Program-made: the position numbers and the translations under genes
Part shown: positions 14,157 through 21,654 of the stretch, in pieces
Layout of the letters: the number at the start of each line of letters is the position of its first letter
Position numbering within the stretch: position 1 is the first letter of the stretch
Source of the DNA: JAUIEH01 sp964483375
GTDB taxonomy: Bacteria > Pseudomonadota > Alphaproteobacteria > Caulobacterales > Maricaulaceae
Assembly: GCA_964483375.1 (NCBI GenBank)
Contig: CAZABJ010000042.1
Coordinates: 1-25,205 of the forward strand
Length of the DNA: 25,205 nt
Direction: 5' to 3'
Notes under the pieces: generated by a model
What the model saw: only the letters and a program-made list of their open reading frames with translations
Database searches by the model: none
What the model was told of the DNA's origin: nothing

Positions 14157-15449
14157 ATGGCGAATGTGGCTGTCATCGGCGCCCAATGGGGCGACGAGGG
14201 CAAAGGTAAGATTGTCGATTGGCTGAGCCATCGCGCCGACGTGGTCGCGCGCTTCCAAGGCGGCCATAACGCCGGGCACACCCTTGTGGTGGGGCACGAG
14301 ACTTTCAAACTCAGTCTTCTGCCCTCCGGCGTGGTGCGTGAGGGGAAGCTGTCGATCATCGGCTCGGGGGTCGTGGTGGACCCGTGGGCGCTGGTCGCCG
14401 AGATCGACAAAATCCGCAGTCAGGGCGTCAAAATCTCCCCTGAGAGCCTCGTCCTGGCTGACAACGCCGCGCTTATCCTGCCGCTCCATCGCGACCTGGA
14501 CGTCGCGCGGGAGGAGGCCGCCGGGGCGGCGAGAATCGGCACCACGAAACGGGGCATCGGCCCAGCCTATGAAGACAAGGTGGGCCGCCGGGCGATACGC
14601 GTTTGCGATCTCAGCGATGAGGCGGCGCTTAGGGAGCGGGTGGACCGCCTTCTGCTGCATCACAACGCGTTACGGCGGGGGTTGCAGGCGCCGGAGATCG
14701 CCGCTGAGGAAATCGTCGCTTCGCTGTTGGACGTGGCCAAGAAAATCCTCCCTTTCGCCGGGGCGGCGTGGTCCACCCTGGAAGACGCACGGCGGTCGGG
14801 CAAAAAGATCCTGTTCGAAGGCGCGCAGGGGACGCTGCTGGATGTGGATCATGGCACCTACCCCTACGTGACCTCGTCAAACACCGTCGCCGGCCAGGCC
14901 GCGGCGGGCTCCGGCGTCGGTCCGGGGGCGATCTCATTCGTCTTGGGGATCGCCAAGGCCTACACGACGCGGGTCGGCGAAGGGCCGTTTCCCACCGAAC
15001 AGGACAACGATATCGGCCGCCGGTTGGGCGACCGCGGGCAGGAGTTCGGCGTGGTCACCGGCCGCCAGCGGCGGTGCGGATGGTTCGACGCGGTGCTCGC
15101 ACGCCAAGCCGTTATTATCGGCGGGGTGGACGGCATTGCGCTCACCAAGCTCGACGTCCTTGACGGCATGGGTGAGATCAAAGTGGCGGTGGCCTACAAC
15201 CACAACGGCAAGCGTCTTCACCGCATGCCCGCCGGCGCGGCCGCTCAGGGAGCCGTCGAGCCGATTTACGAGACGTTCGAGGGCTGGACCGGCACCACGC
15301 GCGGCGCGCGATCCTGGGCGGATTTGCCCGCACAAGCGGTGAAGTATGTGCGCCGGCTGGAAGAGTTGATCGGCGCGCCGGTGGCGCTTCTCTCCACCAG
15401 TCCAGAGCGGGAAGACGTGATCTTGATGCGGGATCCGTTCCGCAGCTGA
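14157..15449 (+). CDS. purA: Adenylosuccinate synthetase
   Basis: This enzyme joins IMP and aspartate with GTP hydrolysis to make adenylosuccinate, the first committed step to AMP; it is cytoplasmic and works as a dimer. It has 430 residues, the standard length, and all signature blocks: GAQWGDEGKGKIVD (8-21, catalytic Asp13 and the GTP loop), GGHNAGHT (35-42, His41), GTTKRGIGPAYEDK, EGAQGTLLDVDHGTYPYVTS (IMP-binding loop, given in part), TRVGEGPFPTE, GRQRRCGWFD and the guanine-binding TKLDVLDG. ATG 14157 begins directly at MANVAVIG. The 73 bases upstream contain a perfect 12-base palindrome GCGGGCGCCCGC (14101-14112) but no clear promoter. Confidence 0.98.
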   Translation: MANVAVIGAQWGDEGKGKIVDWLSHRADVVARFQGGHNAGHTLVVGHETFKLSLLPSGVVREGKLSIIGSGVVVDPWALVAEIDKIRSQGVKISPESLVLADNAALILPLHRDLDVAREEAAGAARIGTTKRGIGPAYEDKVGRRAIRVCDLSDEAALRERVDRLLLHHNALRRGLQAPEIAAEEIVASLLDVAKKILPFAGAAWSTLEDARRSGKKILFEGAQGTLLDVDHGTYPYVTSSNTVAGQAAAGSGVGPGAISFVLGIAKAYTTRVGEGPFPTEQDNDIGRRLGDRGQEFGVVTGRQRRCGWFDAVLARQAVIIGGVDGIALTKLDVLDGMGEIKVAVAYNHNGKRLHRMPAGAAAQGAVEPIYETFEGWTGTTRGARSWADLPAQAVKYVRRLEELIGAPVALLSTSPEREDVILMRDPFRS

Positions 15450-15541
15450 GCGGGCGCGGCGCATGCGCCTTGATTCCCAAGGCTTTCCCGGCGAATGCTG
15501 ACGACTGAACAGGCCAGAAGGCCGTTCACGGGGAGGGGACT

Positions 15542-16753
15542 ATGAGCGCGCACTGGTCGGCCAAAGCGTTCGTTACGCTGGTTTTCATTGTTCTGGGCGC
15601 AACGTTCATCGCTGAAACCGCCTGGCTTTTCTACGAGTTTGACGAGCTCGCCATGGCGATGGCGACCTTTGACGCAGAGCTGTTCGTCTTCTTTCCTCTC
15701 GCCGGCGTCGGGGCGTTGATCGCCTTTTGGCGCCCTGCGGTCGTGCTCACGGATCTGTATTGGCGTCGCCTGAAACTGCGGGGGCGGGCCTTTTTCGCTA
15801 TCGGTCTCATCGCCGCGGGTTTCGGCGCGTACTCAGTCGCGGAGGCCTTTCGTTCCGATCCCAGCCGGTCCTGGTGGGAGGTCGCGCCTGAAACCCTTGT
15901 CGCGGACACGGGCGCGCCGGCGAACTGTGAGCCCGGCGCCTGTTCGCGCGCCCCCGTCGTGGACGCGCACCAAGCCATTCGTTGGGCGGCGCGGCAGACA
16001 GGCGGGCTCGCCCAGTACTCGCTCAACTGCACCACCGAAGCACTGCCGCGCTTCCGCGCGAATTTGGAACCCGAAAGCGCGCTGAACTATTGCTTCGCGT
16101 CAGGCGCGCCCATGACGCAGGCCGACTGTTGCCGCGCGCGCGCGGCGTTTCGCTCCGCGGTCAACGCTATGCATGACGCTGCGCCTTCGCGGCTGCATGA
16201 CGTCCATGGCGTCGCGCTCCCGCTCAAGATCTTCTTCCTCATCATGCTGCTCGGCATAGGTCTGCTTCTGTTGCGCCGCCGAACCTCGCTTGAACGGTAC
16301 TACGCGGCAGACATGCCGCTTGTGGAGCGTAGCATTCCCTTCGGCGGGGGATTGATGGTGCTTTGGCCGTTCATGAACAATGCGTATTTGGAGGCGGCGA
16401 GTCTTTTGTACGGGGCCGAACAGAGTAGCGTTTATAGCGGTATGGCGTCGCTCTATACCCTAGGCTTTGGCGCGTGGTTCTTGATGCTGGTCTTTTATTA
16501 CTTCCGGCGCTACCCCGACACGATGGAAATGTTTGCGAAAATCTTCGGTATTGTTCTCGCCGCCGTCGGGATCGCTCAATATGAGCAGATCATTTCCTAT
16601 GTCAGCGCATTTGCGGTGGCGGGCGCGGACATGGTGTCGGTGGCGGTGCTCACCGTGGCCGTCGTCGCAGTCGTGCTGCAAATCCTGGCGCGCGATGAGC
16701 ATGAAGAGGATGAGGACGCGGACGAGGCCGCCGCGGATGGCGGCGCGCGCTAA
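15542..16753 (+). CDS. Unknown membrane protein with a six-cysteine extracytoplasmic domain
   Basis: I do not recognise this 403-residue protein. It has about eight hydrophobic segments: near 8-31, 46-63, 83-102, then 226-245, 265-290, 303-321, 333-357 and 362-384. Between the third and fourth lies a loop of about 120 residues with exactly six cysteines (129, 134, 163, 184 and the adjacent 196/197). This fits a disulfide-bonded periplasmic domain. The C-terminus is a cytoplasmic acidic tail (ARDEHEEDEDADEAAADGG). The start is well supported by GGGGAGGGG at 15530-15538. It stands alone after purA with a 92-base gap and ends 23 bases from the convergent lipid kinase. No catalytic motif is visible; a sensor, channel or assembly factor are all possible. 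Confidence 0.8.
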   Translation: MSAHWSAKAFVTLVFIVLGATFIAETAWLFYEFDELAMAMATFDAELFVFFPLAGVGALIAFWRPAVVLTDLYWRRLKLRGRAFFAIGLIAAGFGAYSVAEAFRSDPSRSWWEVAPETLVADTGAPANCEPGACSRAPVVDAHQAIRWAARQTGGLAQYSLNCTTEALPRFRANLEPESALNYCFASGAPMTQADCCRARAAFRSAVNAMHDAAPSRLHDVHGVALPLKIFFLIMLLGIGLLLLRRRTSLERYYAADMPLVERSIPFGGGLMVLWPFMNNAYLEAASLLYGAEQSSVYSGMASLYTLGFGAWFLMLVFYYFRRYPDTMEMFAKIFGIVLAAVGIAQYEQIISYVSAFAVAGADMVSVAVLTVAVVAVVLQILARDEHEEDEDADEAAADGGAR

Positions 16754-16776
16754 GCCCGCCGCCGCGGTTTCGTCGC

Positions 16777-17670
16777 TCAGCGCCTTGGTGCGAAAACCCT
16801 CAGCGGGGTCGGGTCCGCCCGCAAGGTCAGCGGCGTGGATCCCGCCGCGTCCCCGTCCAACTGCGACGCGCGCGAAGACGGTGCGGTCAGGCGTGCGGTC
16901 TGGAACGGGATCGTTCGAATGGCGCCGGTCTCGGCCATATCGCACATCGCAAAGCGGCGAATGACGTCGGCTCGGGAGACGGGATTTCGTGCGTCAATCA
17001 ACAGCGCATGGAGACGCGGCGTCTCGCCTTCGCCAAGCGTCAGACGACGATCCCGGAAGCGCGCATTGGTCGCGACGAACCACCCGCAGCGTTCGGTTCC
17101 GCCGTCGATCTCGACCCTCAGCGCCGGCGCGCGCCAACTCACAAAGGTTGTCGTCAGCGCAGCGGCATAGGCCGCCGAGCCGTTCGCAGCCTTCAAACCA
17201 GACGGTATCGCGGCGACCGCGGCGCTGTCCAAGCCGACGCCCGCCATCAAGATGAACGCCTCGTCATTGGCGCGGCCCAGAGCGATAGGGACGCTTAATC
17301 CTGCGGCGATGACCGCGGCGGCCCGTTCAGGCGAGCCGGGGATGCGAAGCTCCCCGGCGAAATAATTGCCCACGCCCCATGGCGCGAGCCCCAGGGGGAG
17401 GCCATGGCGGGCGCACAAATCGGCGGTCGCGCGCGCGGTGCCGTCGCCCCCTGCGGCGATGAGCGCGTCCACCGGCTTTGGCCCCGCTTGGCGGGCCTCG
17501 ACGGCCTGGCGGGCGCCCTCTCGGGTGCGGCTGTCAAAAACCTCCGCAGTCACCCCCGCACGCTCAAGCGCGGAGGCGAGGGCGTCCGCGGCGCGCAGCG
17601 GGCGCCGGCTTCCACGGGCGTTGCGGATAATCAGCACGGATTGAGGCGAAGCGGTCACGCCTCGCCTCAT
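16777..17670 (-). CDS. Diacylglycerol kinase-family lipid kinase (YegS/DagK_cat type)
   Basis: This is a cytoplasmic, membrane-associated lipid kinase of 297 residues, close to the usual length of the YegS/DgkB family. The ATP-binding motif GGDGT is at 74-78 in LIAAGGDGTARATADL. The second conserved block, usually GTGND or GTxNHF, reads PWGVGNYFAGELRIP (98-111). The C-terminal half is the beta-rich domain of the family (ALRVEIDGG, LHALLIDARN). I chose ATG 17670, which has AGGA 7 bases upstream on this strand, over GTG 17694, which has none. It starts 60 bases after rpoH on the same strand, so the two may share a transcript. The lipid substrate is unknown; diacylglycerol, ceramide and phosphatidylglycerol kinases all occur in this family. 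Confidence 0.9.
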   Translation of the reverse strand: MRRGVTASPQSVLIIRNARGSRRPLRAADALASALERAGVTAEVFDSRTREGARQAVEARQAGPKPVDALIAAGGDGTARATADLCARHGLPLGLAPWGVGNYFAGELRIPGSPERAAAVIAAGLSVPIALGRANDEAFILMAGVGLDSAAVAAIPSGLKAANGSAAYAAALTTTFVSWRAPALRVEIDGGTERCGWFVATNARFRDRRLTLGEGETPRLHALLIDARNPVSRADVIRRFAMCDMAETGAIRTIPFQTARLTAPSSRASQLDGDAAGSTPLTLRADPTPLRVFAPRR

Positions 17671-17729
17671 ACCGCATTCCTGTTGCAGGGACACAAACCA
17701 AACGCGCCGCTCGACCGAGCCGCGGTCGA

Positions 17730-18620
17730 TTAGGCCGCCGCCAGTCCGCGCTCCTGAGCGGCTTCGTGCATCGCCGCTTGGAGCTTTTCAAACGCCCGCA
17801 CCTCGATTTGACGCACGCGCTCGCGGCTGACCCCATAGACTTTGGACAGCTCTTCGAGGGTTTGCGGCTCTTCGCTTAAGCGCCGCTCCTGCAAAATATG
17901 CCGCTCTCTGTCGGTCAGTCCGGCCATCGCCTCCTGCAAGAGCTCCATGCGAACGGTGAACTCTTCGCGTTCTGCGACATCGTTCTCTTGATCGACGGCG
18001 TCGTCATCGACCAACCAATCCTGCCACTCCGCTTCGGATTCCGCCCGCAGCGGCGCGTTAAGCGAGGCGTCAGGGCCCGACATGCGGCGGTTCATCTGAA
18101 CCACGTCGTTTTCGGTGACCCCAAGTTTGGTTGCGATTTTCTCGACCTGCTCAGGACGCAGGTCGCCTTCCTCGATCGCCTGCATTTCGCCTTTCAGGCG
18201 GCGCAGGTTGAAGAACAATTTCTTTTGCGCGGCGGTGGTGCCCATTTTGACGAGCGACCAAGAGCGCAAGATGTACTCTTGTATCGACGCCCGGATCCAC
18301 CACATCGCATAGGTGGCGAGGCGGAAACCCTTGTCGGGGTCGAACTTCTTGACCGCCTGCATCAGGCCGAGATTGCCCTCCGACACCACTTCGCCCATCG
18401 GAAGGCCGTAGCCGCGATAGCCGAAGGCGATTTTGGCGACGAGCCGCAAGTGGCTGGTCACGAGACGGTGGGCTGCGTCGGGATCCTCATGCTCGCGCCA
18501 ACGTTTGGCGAGCATGAATTCTTCGTCCTTCTCCAACATGGGGAAGAGACGGATTTCCGCCAAATACCGGGACAGGCCGGCTTCGGGCGAGTTGCTCACG
18601 GCGAGCGTGGCGTTAGCCAT
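17730..18620 (-). CDS. rpoH: RNA polymerase sigma-32 factor (heat shock)
   Basis: This sigma factor directs RNA polymerase to heat-shock promoters. It has 296 residues, a standard length. The N-terminal ATLAVSNSPEAGLSRYLAEI is typical of alphaproteobacterial RpoH. Region 2 reads HLRLVAKIAFGYRGYGLPMGEVVSEGNLGLM and then GFRLATYAMWWIRASIQEYI (given in parts). The diagnostic RpoH box is QKKLFFNLRR (132-141). Region 4 with its helix-turn-helix is TLEELSKVYGVSRERVRQIE (254-273). ATG 18620 has a strong AAAGGAG 7 bases upstream. Directly before that lies a 7-bp GC-rich hairpin, which may affect translation. Alphaproteobacteria often have more than one RpoH; only one is seen here. Confidence 0.97.
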   Translation of the reverse strand: MANATLAVSNSPEAGLSRYLAEIRLFPMLEKDEEFMLAKRWREHEDPDAAHRLVTSHLRLVAKIAFGYRGYGLPMGEVVSEGNLGLMQAVKKFDPDKGFRLATYAMWWIRASIQEYILRSWSLVKMGTTAAQKKLFFNLRRLKGEMQAIEEGDLRPEQVEKIATKLGVTENDVVQMNRRMSGPDASLNAPLRAESEAEWQDWLVDDDAVDQENDVAEREEFTVRMELLQEAMAGLTDRERHILQERRLSEEPQTLEELSKVYGVSRERVRQIEVRAFEKLQAAMHEAAQERGLAAA

Positions 18621-18634
18621 TATGTCACTCCTTT

Positions 18635-18653
18635 CGCCCCTTCAAGAGGGGCG
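18635..18653 (-). promoter_or_regulatory. rpoH: 5' leader hairpin immediately before the rpoH ribosome-binding site
   Basis: In the rpoH mRNA sense the sequence reads CGCCCCT-CTTGA-AGGGGCG, a perfect 7-bp stem with a 5-base loop. The stem's 3' edge directly abuts the AAAGGAG ribosome-binding stretch (18628-18634), which itself stays single-stranded in this fold. It could tune rpoH translation by stacking or by alternative pairing. Confidence 0.5.
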
Positions 18654-18900
18654 GAGGGCGCTCTCGACCGCCGGACCCGCCGACGGGAGCTCGCCTCTCT
18701 GTTCACGTTGGCGACAGTATGACCTAAGCAATGCGTCGAAGGAAAGGCGGTTCACGCGAGTGTGTTCGGCTTTTGCCTATCCGACGGTGACTCAAGGCGA
18801 CCGAGCAGCGCGCATCGCCGCTTCGTCAACCGCGCCGTGCTGGATAAGTTGGTCGAAACGTTCGCACGGCAGGGGGCGAGCGAGAAAGCGGGGCGGGTCC

Positions 18901-19818
18901 ATGCGTATCGAAGACCAGAATCGAAGCCGCAATATCGAGGATCGTCGGCGAGCCCGCGCATCGGGCGCCGGGGGCGCGGGGAGCAGGCGTGGGCGAACGC
19001 CCTTAGGCGGCGGCGGATTGCCGATCGGCGCCATTGCAGTGGTGTTGATCGTGGTCGCGTTGTTCGCCGGTCCCCAGCAGGCGATGCGCATGCTCAGCGA
19101 AATCATGGGCGGCGGGGGCGAGGTTTTCAGCGAACAAGCCAGCCGGCTCGATCCCCAACTTGAAGCCGAGCTCGAAGACCGCGCCGCGCGCGTGTTGGCC
19201 TCCACCGAAGACGTTTGGACCGCGCTTTACCGGCGCGATGGCGTCACCTATCGCGAGCCGACGCTGGTTCTGTACACTGGACAAACCCGAACCGCCTGCG
19301 GCCTGGGCTCCTCTGCGGCCGGGCCGTTCTACTGCCCGCCTGACGAGCAAGTTTATATCGACCTGTCGTTCTTCCAGCTGATGGAGGAGCGGCTCAATGC
19401 GCGCGGCGATTTCGCCCAAGCCTATGTGATCGCGCATGAAGTTGGTCACCACATTCAGCAAATCGAAGGCGTGCTTGATTGGTCGGCGCGAGCGCGGCGC
19501 GCGGCCCCGACGGATGCGGCGCGCAATGAGATTCAAGTCCGCATCGAGCTGATGGCGGACTGTTACGCCGGGGTCTGGGCGGGCCAAGCGGAGCGTTTCT
19601 CCAACATCGATCTCGAGAGCGGCGACCTGGAGGAGGCCATCGCCGCCGCCCAGGCGGTCGGCGACGACACGCTTGCGCGCGCCGCCGGTCGCGTCGCGGT
19701 GCCGGACAGCTTCACCCATGGCGCCGCCGAGCAACGGGCGCGGTGGTTCCGGGTGGGATACGAAACCGGCGAGCCCGCGCGGTGCGACACCCGCCGCGTC
19801 GACCCGAGTCGGCTTTGA
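18901..19818 (+). CDS. Neutral zinc metallopeptidase, YpfJ family
   Basis: This is a membrane-anchored putative zinc peptidase of 305 residues, matching the YpfJ/COG2321 family. The start MRIEDQNRSRNIEDRRRARA is the conserved basic leader of the family. A glycine-rich stretch and one membrane segment (about 40-57, LPIGAIAVVLIVVALFAG) follow. The catalytic helix is AHEVGHHIQQ, with the HExxH zinc motif at 179-183. A likely third ligand is the glutamate in ELMADCYAG (216). The catalytic domain would face the periplasm. The frame is open far upstream across the rpoH gene on the other strand, but ATG 18901 fits the family start. Its ribosome-binding site is weak (GGGGCGGG). Substrates of this family are not known. 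Confidence 0.92.
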   Translation: MRIEDQNRSRNIEDRRRARASGAGGAGSRRGRTPLGGGGLPIGAIAVVLIVVALFAGPQQAMRMLSEIMGGGGEVFSEQASRLDPQLEAELEDRAARVLASTEDVWTALYRRDGVTYREPTLVLYTGQTRTACGLGSSAAGPFYCPPDEQVYIDLSFFQLMEERLNARGDFAQAYVIAHEVGHHIQQIEGVLDWSARARRAAPTDAARNEIQVRIELMADCYAGVWAGQAERFSNIDLESGDLEEAIAAAQAVGDDTLARAAGRVAVPDSFTHGAAEQRARWFRVGYETGEPARCDTRRVDPSRL

Positions 19819-19902
19819 CCCCGAGACGGTTTAGAGCCATAGGAGCGGGGCGAGGGGGCTTCGGCGCGCAGGGCGCGCCGCGAATTGGGTGAGCGTTCGT
19901 CC

Positions 19903-20253
19903 ATGCGTTTTCGACTCTCCGCTGCGGCTTTTGCGGCCGCATGCTTTGCGGGCGCGGCCGCGGCGCAAGACCAAGCCTGCGCGGACTTGCCTTTCGCCAG
20001 CGACGAAGCGCTCGATTGCTACATCGAAGCTTCCTGTGAGGATGCCGAAGGGCCGGCCGCTGTCGCGCGCTGCATCAGCGTCGTGGTGACGTGGCGTGAA
20101 GGCGAACTCGCGCGAATGCGGGCGGGGCTTCCCATTTTCGGCGGCGGGCCGGCCGATGACGCGCAAGAGGCTGAGACGCCATCGGAGGCGGAGGCCGAAG
20201 CGGAGCGCGCCGACGTCGCAGAACCCGAAGACGCCCCCGGAAACGAGCGATAA
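19903..20253 (+). CDS. Small secreted cysteine-containing protein, unknown
   Basis: I recognise no family. The 116-residue protein begins with a clear Sec signal peptide (MRFRLSAAAFAAACFAGAAAAQ, cut near AAA-QDQ). The mature part holds four cysteines (27, 39, 45, 57) within 31 residues, a pattern consistent with two disulfides in a small helical domain. After that comes a glycine/proline stretch (PIFGGGPADD) and a long acidic, alanine-rich tail (ETPSEAEAEAERADVAEPED) likely to be disordered. ATG 19903 is chosen because the signal peptide starts there; an in-frame TTG at 19885 would only extend it. It lies 84 bases after the metallopeptidase on the same strand, so the two could be co-transcribed. 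Confidence 0.7.
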   Translation: MRFRLSAAAFAAACFAGAAAAQDQACADLPFASDEALDCYIEASCEDAEGPAAVARCISVVVTWREGELARMRAGLPIFGGGPADDAQEAETPSEAEAEAERADVAEPEDAPGNER

Positions 20254-20371
20254 CCGGCTAAAAAACGCTTTGTTAACGCTGTCGACGGTTTCGGGCTGGC
20301 TTCAACCCGGCCCTAATCCTCCGCCGCTATGACAATCGCCTTGACGCAGGTTTCTGCAAGCGAGGCGGACC

Positions 20372-21646
20372 ATGGTTCGACACAACGGCGGCTCGACGAG
20401 CATCTTGTTCGCGCTGATGATCCCGGTGCTGTTCCTGTTCATCGGGGGCGCCGTCGACATCACGCTCGCGATGAACGAGCGCTCGCGCTTGCAAACGACA
20501 CTGGACGCCGCGGTTCTCGCATCCGCGTCTTTGACCCAGAGCGGCGATCCCGAAACGGTCATCACCGATTGGGTCAACGCCCACATCAGCGAAAGCCGCG
20601 CTGCGGCGATCAACCTTTCCATCGACATAGAGTCGACGTCGAACCTTAACGCGCGGCGCGTGGACATCATCGCCTCGGGGCAAGTCCCGACCTCGGTGCT
20701 GGCGATCTTCGGCATCAACGCGATGCCGATTGAAGCGCGCACCAGCGCCTTTGAACGGATCAACAATGTCGAGATTTCCCTTGTTCTCGACGTGTCCTCC
20801 TCCATGGGCGGATCCCGCATCGCCGACCTGCGGGACGCGTCGCGGGATTTCGTGAACATTGTGCTGGGCGGTGAACGCTCGCAAACCACAAGCATCAATC
20901 TGGTGCCCTATGGCGGCACGGTGCGTTTGGACGAGACGTTCTATCGTTTCGTGGACCCGTCTGAGGGCGTGTCAGAGGGGGATTGGCTGGGTTGCCTTGA
21001 GTATGAGGACGAAGACGTCGAAGCGCTCGATCTGGATCTTGCCGCCTACGCGCCGACCCTCGACTTTTGGAAGTGGAACAGCACCAACCCCTGGTGCCCG
21101 CCTGTGGAGAGCGAGGCGTTGTTCCTCACCAACGATGCTGAAGAGCTCCATGAGCGGATCGACGCGTTTGAGCTGACCGACGGCACGGGCACTGACCACG
21201 GCGTGGCGTGGGGCTTTCGCTCTCTGCATCCTGACTGGCGCGGCGATTTGAACGGCGCATTCGCCGACCGCCCCGCTCCGTTCGACAGCGAAACCATGAA
21301 GGTGCTCGTGGTCATGACCGACGGGGGCATCACCGCTCAGTTCCGGCCGCTGACCTATCTTGAGGACCAGCCCACACGGTCGAACGGCGCCAATGAGTGG
21401 CAGATGTACAGCCGCAACGCCGCGCGCGACAATTTTGAGGCTGTGTGCGATGCGGCGAAAGCCGAAGGCATCGTCGTGTTCACCATCGCCTTCCGGGTCA
21501 ACCAAGCCTGGATGCGGGATCTGATGGAAGACTGCGCCAGCTCGGAGAGCCACTATTTCGACGTGAGCACGGGCGATTTGGAGGAGGCCTTCGCCTCGAT
21601 CGCCGGTCGGATCGAGCGGCTGCGCATCACCGCCCCGCCTGAGTGA
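20372..21646 (+). CDS. TadG-like protein with Tad N-terminal helix and von Willebrand A domain
   Basis: This 424-residue protein has the two-part layout of TadG-type pilus-assembly proteins. The N-terminus, GGSTSILFALMIPVLFLF, with the segment to about residue 33, is the pilin-like Tad hydrophobic helix, followed by QTTLDAAVLASA, a typical TadE/TadG stretch. A von Willebrand A domain begins near residue 133. Its metal-ion site DxSxS is Asp140-Ser142-Ser144 in VLDVSSSMGG, with TDGTGTDHGVAWGFR and VVMTDGG further on. GAGG lies 6 bases before ATG 20372. No other tad or cpa gene is in the window, so this copy is an orphan. It may assist a Tad pilus encoded elsewhere or act independently as an envelope adhesion or assembly protein. 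Confidence 0.88.
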   Translation: MVRHNGGSTSILFALMIPVLFLFIGGAVDITLAMNERSRLQTTLDAAVLASASLTQSGDPETVITDWVNAHISESRAAAINLSIDIESTSNLNARRVDIIASGQVPTSVLAIFGINAMPIEARTSAFERINNVEISLVLDVSSSMGGSRIADLRDASRDFVNIVLGGERSQTTSINLVPYGGTVRLDETFYRFVDPSEGVSEGDWLGCLEYEDEDVEALDLDLAAYAPTLDFWKWNSTNPWCPPVESEALFLTNDAEELHERIDAFELTDGTGTDHGVAWGFRSLHPDWRGDLNGAFADRPAPFDSETMKVLVVMTDGGITAQFRPLTYLEDQPTRSNGANEWQMYSRNAARDNFEAVCDAAKAEGIVVFTIAFRVNQAWMRDLMEDCASSESHYFDVSTGDLEEAFASIAGRIERLRITAPPE

Positions 21647-21654
21647 GCCTCGGC

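Noticed and set aside
15458..15482. Palindrome GGCGCATGCGCC and CCTTG/CAAGG stem after purA as a terminator
   Set aside because: The stems are short and compete with each other, and no U-tract follows.
20259..20280. Possible CtrA-binding site (AAAA-N7-TTAAC) before the TadG-like gene
   Set aside because: Only one half-site (GTTAAC at 20272-20277) is good. The other half matches two of four bases, which is expected by chance.
20293..20313. Hairpin GGGCTGG/CCGGCCC as a terminator after the small secreted protein
   Set aside because: It has a G-U pair, no T-run follows, and it lies close to the next gene, so it may be chance in G+C-rich DNA.
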